Below, one piece after another: positions 25,006 to 33,693 of a stretch of 64,000 nt of DNA (position 1 is the first letter of the stretch; every line of letters starts with the position of its first letter). A program made the translations under genes and the position numbers. This DNA is from Roseiarcus sp050012775 (GTDB taxonomy: Bacteria > Pseudomonadota > Alphaproteobacteria > Rhizobiales > Beijerinckiaceae), in contig JBEKGN010000007.1 in assembly GCA_050012775.1 (NCBI GenBank), positions 1-64,000 of the forward strand, given 5' to 3'. The notes beneath the pieces were generated by a model. That model worked only from the letters and a program-made list of their open reading frames with translations, made no database searches and was not told where the DNA came from.

Positions 25006-26244
25006 TCAACTCCGCGTAAGATGGCGCGGCGGCGGGACTTTTGAAAGGCGCAGCGCGATGACGAGCGCGCTTCCCGTCAGCGCCGCGAGCAGCCCCGCGA
25101 CGCCCGGCCACCCCGCCCGCGCGAAGAACAAGCCGCCCGCCGAGCCCGCCAGGCTCGCCCCGACATAGTAGAAGAAGAGATAGAGCGCCGAGGCCTGGGC
25201 GCGCGCGCCATGCGCCCTCAGGCCGACCCAGCTCGAGGCGATCGAATGGGCGCCGAAGAAGCCCCAGGTTATCAAGCCGACGCCGATGACGATGGCGACG
25301 ATATTGTCCGGCAGCGTCACGGCGACGCCCGTCAATTCGATCGCGATGGCGATCCACAGCATGCGCCGGCGCCCATAACGGCCGGCCAGATCCCCCATCA
25401 CCGGCGCGCTGACCGCGCCGACGAGGTAGAGCACGAAGACGAGGCCGATAATGGTCTGGCTGAACGAAAACGGCGGCGCCGCCAGGCGAAAGCCGATGTA
25501 ATTGTACGCGCAGACGAACGAGCCCAACAACAGAAACCCCTCGGCGAACAGCAGACGCAGGCCGGGATCGGAAAAATGTCCGGCGAGCGAGGCGGCGAGC
25601 CCGCGGAAGTCGGGCCGGCGCGGCGAAAAATCGCGCGAGACCGGCAAAGCGAAGGCGATCAGCGCCGCGCCGACGAGGCCGACCGCGCCCGCCGCCGCGA
25701 TCGCCGGGCGCCAGCCGGAGAGATCGCTGAGCGCGGCGACGACGAGGCGTCCGGCCATTCCGCCCAGCGTGCTGCCGGCGATATAGAGCCCCATCGCCAG
25801 GCCGATCGCCTCGGCGTCCATCTCGTCGGCGAGATAGGCCATCGCGACCGCGGGCAGGCCGGAGAGCGCGAGGCCGGCGAGCGCGCGCAAGGCCAGCAGC
25901 GTCGGCCAGTCCGGCGCCAGCGCGGCGAGCATCGTGACGAGCGAGGACGCGGCGAGCGAAACGACCATGACGCGCTTGCGTCCGAAAAACTCGGAAACCG
26001 CGCCCGCGCCGATCATCGCGACGGCGAGCACGCCGCTCGCCACCGACAGCGACAGGCTGGCGACCGCCGGCGAAACCGCGAATTCGCGCGCGAACACGGG
26101 CATCAGCGGCTGCACGCTATAGAGCAGCGCGAAGGTGGAAAAGCCGCCGAGGAACATGGGGCCGGTGACGCGCCAGAACGCCGCGTCGGAGCGCGAAATT
26201 TTGGGCGGGCTGGGGCGGGGTTGGGGCGAGTCGCGGGAGGACAT
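25006..26244 (-). CDS. MFS transporter (YnfM/arabinose-efflux type)
   Basis: A 412-residue major-facilitator transporter with twelve predicted helices. It matches the YnfM-like drug/metabolite exporter group: LLYSVQPLMPVFAREFAVSP in helix 1-2, GAVSEFFGRKRVMVVSLAAS as the motif A loop, and GDLAGRYGRRRMLWIAIAIE as its second-half copy. The substrate cannot be told. It is followed by recO after 14 bases and preceded by a PMT-type glycosyltransferase 68 bases upstream. Confidence 0.92.
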   Translation of the reverse strand: MSSRDSPQPRPSPPKISRSDAAFWRVTGPMFLGGFSTFALLYSVQPLMPVFAREFAVSPAVASLSLSVASGVLAVAMIGAGAVSEFFGRKRVMVVSLAASSLVTMLAALAPDWPTLLALRALAGLALSGLPAVAMAYLADEMDAEAIGLAMGLYIAGSTLGGMAGRLVVAALSDLSGWRPAIAAAGAVGLVGAALIAFALPVSRDFSPRRPDFRGLAASLAGHFSDPGLRLLFAEGFLLLGSFVCAYNYIGFRLAAPPFSFSQTIIGLVFVLYLVGAVSAPVMGDLAGRYGRRRMLWIAIAIELTGVAVTLPDNIVAIVIGVGLITWGFFGAHSIASSWVGLRAHGARAQASALYLFFYYVGASLAGSAGGLFFARAGWPGVAGLLAALTGSALVIALRLSKVPPPRHLTRS

Positions 26245-26312
26245 GGGCGCTTCCTAACCGCCATCCGCCGAGAACGAAAGCGAAAGGCTCGTCGAAGCGC
26301 GCCGGCTCGCTC

Positions 26313-27659
26313 TCAACGCCACGAATCGAACCAGATGCGCTGGGAAAAGCCGTTCGGGCCGACGGGGAATTGGGCGGACAGCACCGGCAGGTAGAAGACG
26401 AAGGTCAGCCCCGCCAGGACGAGAAAGCCGAGCGCCGCCCCGTTTCGAAGCCGCGCGCGAGCGCGAAAGAACGTCAGCGCCAGCGCCGGCCCGAGGCAGA
26501 GCAGCGCGGGGAAGTAATAATAGAAGAATTCGAGCCCCTTGGGATTGAGCGCCCAGGGCAGATATTGCGAGAGGAAGCCGACGGCGACGATCATCCCGTC
26601 GATTTCGCGGCCAGCGATCCACCGCCACGCCATGACCAGGATCGCCGCCTCGCCGGCGTAGAAGACCAAGGGATTGGCGAGCGCGACGATCGCCTGCGCC
26701 GGATTTTCGGCGCTCCACGCCGAGACGCCGGCGCCCTCGACATGGAAGAGATACCAGACCGGCCGCGTCATCGCCGGCCAATCGAACCACAGGCTCGAAT
26801 AAGGGTGCGTCGCCGACTTCCCCGTCATGATCTCGATCATGCGACGTTGCGAAGAGAAAAATTCGAGGATCGAGCCCTCGTGGATCATTTGCGGGAGATA
26901 GGCGAGGAAATACGCGAGGAATGGCGCGACGACCAAGGCGAGGAACGCCTTCGACGGGGTCAGCGCCGCCCAGGCGTCGGGCGCGAAGAAATCCGTCTCC
27001 CTGGGGTCTTCGAAGCGCACGCGCCAGAAACTGAAGAGGCCGATGAGCAGGCGCACGGCGAGGATGCCGACGAGCAGGAACAAACCCGACAATTTGCACG
27101 CGCTCGCCAGGCCGAGGCTGACGCCCATCAGCATCGCCAGGACGAACGACTTCCGCGGCGACTTTCTTTCCTTCAGGCTCAGCGTGAAGAACGCCAGCGC
27201 CAAGGCGCAGAAGGCCATCAGGAAGACGTCGAGCGTCGCGATGCGCGCCTGGACGTAGAGCACGGAATCGAACAGCGTGATCGCGCTCGCCCACAGCGCC
27301 TGCTTAAGATCGCGCAGCAACGCGAACGACCAGATCAGCGTCGCGACAAGCGTCAGCGATCCGAACAGCGCGCTCATCGCGCGCCAGCCCAGAGTGTCGT
27401 CGCCGAAGATCAGCATCCCGCAGGCGATCAGCAGCTTGCCGAGCGGGGGATGTTCGGGATGCAGCATCTCTCCCGTTTTGATCAGCGCGCGCGCGGTCGG
27501 CACGTACCAGGTTTCGTCGAAATAGACGTCGCGCGCGGCGCCGAGGCCCCAGAGGAACAGCGCGAGCGAACCGAGGAAGACGATTGCGCACCACAGCGCG
27601 AGCGCTTCGCGCGTCGGCGCGAACAGGCGCGCGGCGACATTGCGCAGGTTGGTCGGCAT
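26313..27659 (-). CDS. PMT-family (GT39-like) glycosyltransferase
   Basis: A 448-residue polytopic membrane protein resembling bacterial dolichyl-phosphate-mannose-protein mannosyltransferases. The first periplasmic loop contains the conserved acidic motif DVYFDETWYVPTARAL (about 43-58), then HPEHPPLGKLLIACG, diagnostic for GT-C PMTs. At least ten further hydrophobic segments follow. It would move a sugar from a polyprenyl-phosphate donor to a protein or envelope acceptor in the periplasm; the acceptor is unknown. It is upstream of the MFS gene on the same strand. Confidence 0.9.
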   Translation of the reverse strand: MPTNLRNVAARLFAPTREALALWCAIVFLGSLALFLWGLGAARDVYFDETWYVPTARALIKTGEMLHPEHPPLGKLLIACGMLIFGDDTLGWRAMSALFGSLTLVATLIWSFALLRDLKQALWASAITLFDSVLYVQARIATLDVFLMAFCALALAFFTLSLKERKSPRKSFVLAMLMGVSLGLASACKLSGLFLLVGILAVRLLIGLFSFWRVRFEDPRETDFFAPDAWAALTPSKAFLALVVAPFLAYFLAYLPQMIHEGSILEFFSSQRRMIEIMTGKSATHPYSSLWFDWPAMTRPVWYLFHVEGAGVSAWSAENPAQAIVALANPLVFYAGEAAILVMAWRWIAGREIDGMIVAVGFLSQYLPWALNPKGLEFFYYYFPALLCLGPALALTFFRARARLRNGAALGFLVLAGLTFVFYLPVLSAQFPVGPNGFSQRIWFDSWR

Positions 27660-27880
27660 GAGGCGGTTCTTTCCCGGCGTTGCGGCCCCCGATCATGCCC
27701 GCGGCGGCCGCCCGCGACAATCGGCTGGGATTGACGGACCTCAAGGACGGGCCGCGGCGCTTGGGGCAAGACACAAGCGGGCGCGGTCGGCGTTCCCTGG
27801 CCGTCATCAAAAGAACGCGCCGCCGTGAGAGAGTTCCATGGTTCCGGCGCTCGTCTGTGGAGTGAACGAGGAGCAACAGC

Positions 27881-28813
27881 ATGAGGAAATCCAACGCCCT
27901 GCCGACGCTGATCTTCGTCGTCATCCTCGCTCTCGGCCTGGCCTTGGCCTATTCGGCCGCTGCGCCGCCCGATTACCTCGCGAGCGCCTGGATCGCCATC
28001 CTCGCCTTGGTCGTCGCCTTCATCGTCGCTTACGCCATCAAAATCGCCGATCAATGGGAACGGGTGGTGGTGCTGCGACTCGGGCGCTTCCGCTCGCTCG
28101 AGGGCCCGGGACTGTTTTTCATCATTCCGATCATCGAGACCGTCCCCTATTGGATCGACACCCGCGTGATCACCAGCGCGTTCAAGGCGGAAAAAACCCT
28201 CACCAAGGACACCGTGCCGGTGGACGTCGACGCGGTTCTGTTCTGGAAGGTCGTCGACCCGAAGAAGGCGGCGCTCGACGTCGCCGACTATTACGGGGCG
28301 ATCAACTGGGCGGCGCAGACGGCGCTTCGCGACGTCATCGGCAAGACCATGCTCGCGGACATGCTGGAGGGAAGGGAGAAGATCAGCGCCGAACTGCAGA
28401 AGATCATCGACGTGCGCACCGAGCCCTGGGGAATCAACGTCATTTCGGTGGAGGTCAAGGACGTGCTGATCCCGCCGGCCCTGCAGGATGCGATGTCGAT
28501 GCAGGCGCAGGCGGAGCGCGAACGCCAGGCGCGCGTCATCCTCGGCGATTCCGAGCGCCAGGTGGCGGAGAAATTCGCCGAGGCGGCGCTGACCTACGCC
28601 AACAACCCGACCGCGTTCCATTTGCGGGCGATGAACATGCTCTACGAGGGATTGAAGCGCGACAACGCCACCATCGTCATCGTGCCGAGCACCGCGGTGG
28701 AAACGATGCAGCTCGGAGGCCTAGCCGGGATAACGGCGCTGACCCAGACGCTCGGCCAAGAGCGCGCGGCGCGCGCGCCGGCGGGTCCGTCCTCCGGCGC
28801 CCCTCCGGCCTGA
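27881..28813 (+). CDS. Slipin (stomatin-like SPFH protein)
   Basis: A 310-residue SPFH protein with two N-terminal hydrophobic segments (about 8-27 and 35-53). The stomatin core follows: ADQWERVVVLRLGRFRSLEG, GPGLFFIIPIIETVPYWIDT, RVITSAFKAEKTLTKDTVPV, a coiled segment QAQAERERQARVILGDSERQ, and PSTAVETMQLGGL near the end. Such proteins scaffold membrane microdomains. The usual NfeD partner is not adjacent. A good GAGGAG ribosome site precedes the ATG. It converges with era. Confidence 0.93.
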   Translation: MRKSNALPTLIFVVILALGLALAYSAAAPPDYLASAWIAILALVVAFIVAYAIKIADQWERVVVLRLGRFRSLEGPGLFFIIPIIETVPYWIDTRVITSAFKAEKTLTKDTVPVDVDAVLFWKVVDPKKAALDVADYYGAINWAAQTALRDVIGKTMLADMLEGREKISAELQKIIDVRTEPWGINVISVEVKDVLIPPALQDAMSMQAQAERERQARVILGDSERQVAEKFAEAALTYANNPTAFHLRAMNMLYEGLKRDNATIVIVPSTAVETMQLGGLAGITALTQTLGQERAARAPAGPSSGAPPA

Positions 28814-28845
28814 CCCCGCGAACGAAGCGCTTCGCGGCGTTCCGT

Positions 28846-29790
28846 TCACCCCTTGGGAAATTCCAGCCCCATCGCGCGGTAGCGCTCGGGATCGTCGAGC
28901 CACTTCTCGCGCACCTTGACGAACAGGAAGAGATGCACCGGCGTCTCGTTGGCCTCGGCGATCTCCTTGCGCGCGGCGGCGCCGATCGCCTTGATCGTGC
29001 GCCCGCCCTCGCCGATGACGATCTTCTTGTGGCTGTCGCGGGTGACATAGATCGTTTGCTCGATGCGCGCCGAACCGTCGGGCAAGTCCTTCCACGACTC
29101 GGTCTCGACCGTCGTCTGATAGGGCAATTCGTCGTGCAGCCGCTCGAACAGCTTTTCCCTGGTGATTTCGGCGGCCAGAGCCCGCATCGGCGCGTCGGCG
29201 ATCTGATCCTCGGGGTAGAGCCAGGGCCCCGGCGGCATCGTTAGCGCGAGCTTTTCGCGCAGGCGATCGAGTCCGTCGCCGGTGGTCGCGCTGATCATGA
29301 ACGTGTCGTCGAATTTCAGCGCCGCGTTGAGCCTGGCGGCGAGCGCCAGCAGGCCGGAGCGCTCGACCAGATCGACCTTGTTGAGGACGAGGAACTTCGG
29401 CGCCTTGCTTTCGCTCAGGGTCTTCAGGATCGCCCGCGTCGGCTCGCTCAATTCGGCGTTCGGCGCCTCGAGCCCTTGCTTGCCGGCGGCGAGAATTTCC
29501 TGGCGCGCGTCGATGAGCAGCGCCAGCGCGTCCGCGTCCCCCGCCGCGCCCCAGGCGGAGGCGAGCATCGCGCGATCGAGCCGGCGCTTGGGCGCAAACA
29601 GCCCGGGCGTATCGACGAAGATGATCTGCGTCGCGCCCTCGACGATGATGCCGCGCACAGCGGTGCGCGTCGTCTGCGCCTTGCGCGAGACGATCGAAAC
29701 CTTCGAGCCGACGAGCGCGTTGAGCAGCGTCGATTTGCCCGCGTTCGGCGCGCCGATCAGCGCCACGAAGCCACATCGCGTCTCGGTCAT
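28846..29790 (-). CDS. era: GTPase Era
   Basis: A 314-residue essential GTPase that binds 16S rRNA during 30S maturation. The G1 motif is GAPNAGKST (13-21), G3 is DTPGLF and G4 is NKVDL, followed by the KH domain with VIGEGGRTIKAIGAAARKEI (about 245-264). The start ATG at 29790 overlaps the rnc stop (ATGA), giving the usual lepB-rnc-era operon. A long upstream in-frame extension lies within rnc and is not used. All motifs are intact. Confidence 0.96.
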   Translation of the reverse strand: MTETRCGFVALIGAPNAGKSTLLNALVGSKVSIVSRKAQTTRTAVRGIIVEGATQIIFVDTPGLFAPKRRLDRAMLASAWGAAGDADALALLIDARQEILAAGKQGLEAPNAELSEPTRAILKTLSESKAPKFLVLNKVDLVERSGLLALAARLNAALKFDDTFMISATTGDGLDRLREKLALTMPPGPWLYPEDQIADAPMRALAAEITREKLFERLHDELPYQTTVETESWKDLPDGSARIEQTIYVTRDSHKKIVIGEGGRTIKAIGAAARKEIAEANETPVHLFLFVKVREKWLDDPERYRAMGLEFPKG

Positions 29791-30488
29791 GTCGCGCTCC
29801 AGCGCGCGAGAAACGCCTGCGCGGCGGCTTGCTCGGCGGCTCGTTTCGAGCTCGCCTCGCCCAATTCCGGGTCGAAGCCGTCGAGGACGACCTGCATGAT
29901 GAATTGCGGAGCGTGCGCGGGGCCGCTGCGCGCGACCTCGACATAGCGCGGCGCCGCCAGCGCGCGCGCCTGCGCCCATTCCTGCACGGCGGTTTTGGCG
30001 TCGCGTTCCGGCTCGATGTCGGCGTCCATGCGCGCGCGCCAGGAGCGCGTCACCAGATCGCGCGCGGCCTCGAAGCCGGCGTCGAGAAACACCGCGCCGA
30101 CGATGGATTCGCAAATGTCCGACAGGATCGCCGCCTTTTTGCGTCCCCCGGCCCGCGCCTCGCCCTGCCCCATCACCACATGCGGGCCGACGTCCCATTC
30201 CTGCGCGACGGCGGCGCAGGTTTCGCGGCGCACCAGCTTGGCGAGCCGCATCGACAATTCGCCCTCGCTCGCTTGCGGATAGGCTTCATAGAGCATGTGG
30301 GCGACGACGACGCCCAGGACGCGGTCGCCGAGAAATTCCAGCCGCTGATAGGACTGGACGCGTCCGGCGCCGCCGGTCGCGGGCGCCGAGAGATGCGTCA
30401 GAGCGCGCGCGATGAGATCACGATCGCGGAAATGATGGTCGATCCGCGCCTCGAGCGCCGCGAGCTCCGCTTTGGCCTTTCTGGTCAT
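29787..30488 (-). CDS. rnc: Ribonuclease III
   Basis: A 233-residue double-strand RNA endonuclease that processes rRNA and mRNA. The catalytic signature YQRLEFLGDRVLGVVVAHML (about 47-66) and the second acidic site SDICESIVGAVFLDAGF (about 122-138) are present. A C-terminal dsRNA-binding domain (AKTAVQEWAQARALAAPRYV ... SKRAAEQAAAQAFLA) completes it. It is 33 bases downstream of lepB and overlaps era by four bases. Length is normal. Confidence 0.96.
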   Translation of the reverse strand: MTRKAKAELAALEARIDHHFRDRDLIARALTHLSAPATGGAGRVQSYQRLEFLGDRVLGVVVAHMLYEAYPQASEGELSMRLAKLVRRETCAAVAQEWDVGPHVVMGQGEARAGGRKKAAILSDICESIVGAVFLDAGFEAARDLVTRSWRARMDADIEPERDAKTAVQEWAQARALAAPRYVEVARSGPAHAPQFIMQVVLDGFDPELGEASSKRAAEQAAAQAFLARWSAT

Positions 30489-30521
30489 TCCCGCGCGCCC
30501 GCGCGGCGACCGGCGCGAGCC

Positions 30522-31328
30522 TCAATGCACGGCATGGAACATGCGGTTCCAGCGCACCGTCGAGGGCCAACGCCAGAATTCCCACGCCGGCGCGCCGTCC
30601 ACCGAGAAGAAAATCACCTCGGCGCGGCCGACGAGATTGTCGAACGGCACGTAGCCGACGCCGCCTTTGTCGGGGGGCACGCGCGAGTCGCTGGAATTGT
30701 CGCGATTGTCGCCCATGAAGAAGTAATTCCCGGGAGGAACTTCGTAGACGTCGGTATTGGCGGTATAGGGCATGGGATTGGCGTCGCCATCGAGCTGGAT
30801 GATCTCGTGCTTGACCCCGCCCGGCAGCGTTTCGAGGTAATGGGGAACGTCCTCGGACGAGCCGAAATGTCCGGTGGTCGAGTAAGGCGGCAGCGGCTCG
30901 CGCTCGACGATCTGGCCGTTGATGTAGAGCCGGTCCTTGATCATCTGGATCTTGTCGCCGGGCAAGCCGATCAGGCGCTTGATGTAATCGGTCTCGCCGT
31001 CGCGCGGCAGCTTGAAGACGATGATGTCGCCGCGCTTGGGCTGCGAAGCGAAAAGGCGGCCAGGCATCGAGGCCGGCGCCAGGTCGAGAAATCCCGGCAG
31101 CGAATAATGCGAATAGCCATAGGAATATTTCGACACGAAGAGATAATCGCCGACGAGCAACGTCGGCACCAGCGAGCCCGAGGGGATGTTGAACGGCTGA
31201 AACAGCAGCGTTCGCACCACCAGCGCGATGATCAGCGCCTCGACGATGACCTTGACGGTCTCCCACCAGCCCTCTTCCTTGACGGCGGGCGCGTCGACGG
31301 CCCTTTTGAGGGTGTTCGGTTCGCTCAT
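30522..31328 (-). CDS. lepB: Signal peptidase I
   Basis: A 268-residue inner-membrane serine protease that removes signal peptides from exported proteins. One membrane segment (about 25-42) is followed by the nucleophile Ser52 in NIPSGSLVPTLLVGDY and the general base Lys117 in DYIKRLIGLPGD. The box FMGDNRDNSSDSR follows near residue 210. The residue after the catalytic Ser is Leu rather than the more usual Met. It heads the lepB-rnc-era operon. Confidence 0.96.
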   Translation of the reverse strand: MSEPNTLKRAVDAPAVKEEGWWETVKVIVEALIIALVVRTLLFQPFNIPSGSLVPTLLVGDYLFVSKYSYGYSHYSLPGFLDLAPASMPGRLFASQPKRGDIIVFKLPRDGETDYIKRLIGLPGDKIQMIKDRLYINGQIVEREPLPPYSTTGHFGSSEDVPHYLETLPGGVKHEIIQLDGDANPMPYTANTDVYEVPPGNYFFMGDNRDNSSDSRVPPDKGGVGYVPFDNLVGRAEVIFFSVDGAPAWEFWRWPSTVRWNRMFHAVH

Positions 31329-31443
31329 GGAGAATTAAGCCTCTGCTGACGGCGATGTTCGGCGCGCCGCGCGCCCCGCGCCAACCTATACAAGTCCGCT
31401 CCCGGCTCGCCAAGCGGGTCCGCGGGTCGCCCTCTTCAAATAG

Positions 31444-31511
31444 AAAAGAGGCGGCCTGAAGGCCGCCTGGTTAATTTTCAAATGGAAAAGAGGCGACCTG
31501 AAGGCCGCCTC
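31444..31511 (-). terminator. Two tandem intrinsic terminators
   Basis: Two near-identical hairpins lie behind the BMP lipoprotein-type gene: arms 31491-31498/31503-31510 and 31449-31456/31461-31468 (AGGCGGCC / GGCCGCCT with a four-base loop). Each is followed on the minus strand by CTTTTC. The single difference in the first is a G-U wobble only in the minus-strand RNA. That supports use as minus-strand terminators of the BMP operon, separating it from lepB. Confidence 0.88.
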
Positions 31512-31566
31512 CTGGATTTTCCCTCGAATCGGCCGGAGGGACCGCTCGAGACTGGGCTTTGCGCCC

Positions 31567-32640
31567 TTATTGCGGCACTTTGTCGTCGATGCCCTTGACG
31601 TACCAGTTCATGCCGAGGATGTCGCCGTCCTCGAGCGTCTTGGCGCCGGCTTTGCAGCGATCCTTGCCGTCCTGATCGAGCACGGGACAGGCGAAGGGGT
31701 GCAGCGCGCCCGAACCGATGTCCGCGGTGGTCTTTTCCGCCATCGCCTTCACGTCGTCGGGCATGTTGGCGAAGGGCGCCAGGACGACCATGCCCTTGCC
31801 GATGCCGTCCCAGGTGTCTTCCGACTTCCACTTCCCGTCGATCACCGCCTGGATGCGCTGGGTGTAGTATGGCCCCCAATTGTCGGTATTGGCGGTCAGC
31901 TGCGCCTTCGGCGCGAACTTCATCATATCGGACGACTGGCCGAAGCCGAGCTTGCCCGCTTTTTCGGCCTCCTGCAGCGGCGCCGCCGAATCCGTGTGCT
32001 GCGTCAGGATGTCGGCGCCCTGCGCGATCAGCGCCTTGGCCGCGTCCGCTTCCTTGCCCGGATCGAACCAGGTGTTGACCCAGACGATCTTGATCTTGGC
32101 GTTCGGATTGGTCGTTTGCAGGCCGCGTTCGAAGGCGTTGATCCCGGAAACGACTTCCGGGATCGGGAAGGAAACGATGTAGCCGATAGTGTTCGATTTC
32201 GTCATTTTGCCCGCGATCTGGCCCATGACGTACCGCCCCTCGTAGAACTTGGCGGCGTAGGTCGAAACGTTCGGCGCGCGCTTGTAGCCGGTCGCATGCT
32301 CGAATTTCACGTTGGGGAACTTCTTGGCGACCTTGATCGTCGGGTCCATGAAGCCGAACGAGGTGGTGAAGACGATATTGCAGCCGCTGCGCGCGAGCTG
32401 TTCGATCGCCCGCTCCGCGTCGCTGTCGGGAACGTTCTCGACGAACGTCGTCGCGTCGACCTTGTCGCCTAGAGCCTTGGCCGCGGCGAGGCGGCCCTGG
32501 TCGTGCTGATAGGAATAGCCGAAATCGCCCACCGGGCCGGTGTAGACCCAACAGGCCTTGACCTTGTCGGCCGCCTGAGCGCCGCCCGCCAGCGCCATGA
32601 GAAGCGCGGTCGCCGCGACTCCCGTCATTGTTGCACGCAT
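31567..32640 (-). CDS. BMP-family substrate-binding protein of a nucleoside-type ABC transporter
   Basis: A 357-residue periplasmic binding protein of the BMP/PnrA family (purine nucleoside or related ligands). A signal peptide MRATMTGVAATALLMALAGG ends at AQA. The mature protein has KVKACWVYTGPVGDFGYSYQ, NIVFTTSFGFMDPTIKVAKK, FEHATGYKRAPNVSTYAAKF, YEGRYVMGQIAGKMTKSN and ILTQHTDSAAPLQEAEKAG. No lipobox Cys is seen, so it is probably soluble. The ATG at 32640 has the ribosome site GGGAGG. It is the last gene of the ABC operon, 126 bases behind the permease, and is followed by tandem terminators. Confidence 0.93.
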   Translation of the reverse strand: MRATMTGVAATALLMALAGGAQAADKVKACWVYTGPVGDFGYSYQHDQGRLAAAKALGDKVDATTFVENVPDSDAERAIEQLARSGCNIVFTTSFGFMDPTIKVAKKFPNVKFEHATGYKRAPNVSTYAAKFYEGRYVMGQIAGKMTKSNTIGYIVSFPIPEVVSGINAFERGLQTTNPNAKIKIVWVNTWFDPGKEADAAKALIAQGADILTQHTDSAAPLQEAEKAGKLGFGQSSDMMKFAPKAQLTANTDNWGPYYTQRIQAVIDGKWKSEDTWDGIGKGMVVLAPFANMPDDVKAMAEKTTADIGSGALHPFACPVLDQDGKDRCKAGAKTLEDGDILGMNWYVKGIDDKVPQ

Positions 32641-32766
32641 GTTCTTACCTCCCTTTTGCTTCAACCCATGTCGACCCATTCGAGAGGATTTCGGCGGTCG
32701 CTTCCGAAACCTCGAGCCAGGCGAAACCCTCGCCGGGAGCGTCCCGACGAGGCCGGCCGCGCGCCC

Positions 32767-33693
32767 TCAACGGTCGGGAATGAACGAAACTCCCAGGGAT
32801 TGCGGCGCCGTGGCGCCGCGCACGTCGCGCGCGGACAAGATGACGAGAACGACAATCGTCGTGACATAGGGCGCCGCGTTGAGCGCCTGCGCGGGGATCG
32901 GCACCCCCAATCCCTGGAAGGCGAGCGCCAGCACCGCGACGCCGCCGAACAGCAACGCGCCCGCGAGCGCCCGCCACGGCCGCCAGGACGCGAACACCAC
33001 CAGCGCCAGCGCGATCCAGCCGCGCCCCGCCGTCATGTCCGGCGACCAGAACGGCGTATAGGCGAGCGAAAGATAGCTGCCCGCGACGCCCGCGCAGGCG
33101 CCGCCGAACAGGATCGCCGCCAGACGGATCGAACGCACGGGCAAGCCGAGCCAGTGGCCCGAGGTGTGGTTCTCGCCGACCGCGCGAAGCGTCAGCCCCG
33201 CGCGCGTGCGCGTCAGCCAGTAGGCGACGACTCCGGTGAGGACAATCGCCCCGTAAACGAAGAAATCCTGGCCGAACAGCAATTTTCCGACGATCGGCAG
33301 ATCGCTGAGGCCGGGAATGCGCAGTTCGGCGGCGCGCGTGCGTTTGAGGCCGACAAAGCCGGCGCCGATCAGATTGGCGAGGCCGCGGCCGAAAATCGTC
33401 ATCGCGAGGCCGGCCGCGACCTGATTGGCGGCGAGCCCGAGGACCAGAAACGCGAACACGCCCGAGATCGCCATGCCGCACAGCGCCGCGGCGAGAACGC
33501 CGACCAGCGTCGAATCGGTGAGATGGGCGAAGGCGAATCCGGTCGCCGCGCCGACGATCATCATGCCCTCGAGGCCCAGGTTGAGCACCCCGGCGCGTTC
33601 GGCGACGATCTCGCCGACCGCGGCGATCAGCAAGGGCGTCGCGGCGGAGACCACGATCATCAGGATGTCGACGATCGCCTGCGCGTTCATCAT
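32767..33693 (-). CDS. ABC transporter permease, nucleoside type (second permease)
   Basis: A 308-residue inner-membrane permease of the BPD_transp_2 family, with about nine hydrophobic segments: ATPLLIAAVGEIVAERAGVL then NLGLEGMMIVGAATGFA near the start and GLTLRAVGENHTSGHWLGLP near residue 190, a phrase typical of YufQ/RbsC-like permeases. The ATG at 33693 overlaps the stop of the upstream permease, so translation is coupled. With the partner permease it forms the channel for the BMP-type system. Confidence 0.93.
   Translation of the reverse strand: MMNAQAIVDILMIVVSAATPLLIAAVGEIVAERAGVLNLGLEGMMIVGAATGFAFAHLTDSTLVGVLAAALCGMAISGVFAFLVLGLAANQVAAGLAMTIFGRGLANLIGAGFVGLKRTRAAELRIPGLSDLPIVGKLLFGQDFFVYGAIVLTGVVAYWLTRTRAGLTLRAVGENHTSGHWLGLPVRSIRLAAILFGGACAGVAGSYLSLAYTPFWSPDMTAGRGWIALALVVFASWRPWRALAGALLFGGVAVLALAFQGLGVPIPAQALNAAPYVTTIVVLVILSARDVRGATAPQSLGVSFIPDR

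Noticed and set aside
26370..27734. A 454-codon plus-strand frame
   Set aside because: Antisense of the PMT glycosyltransferase; charged low-complexity product.
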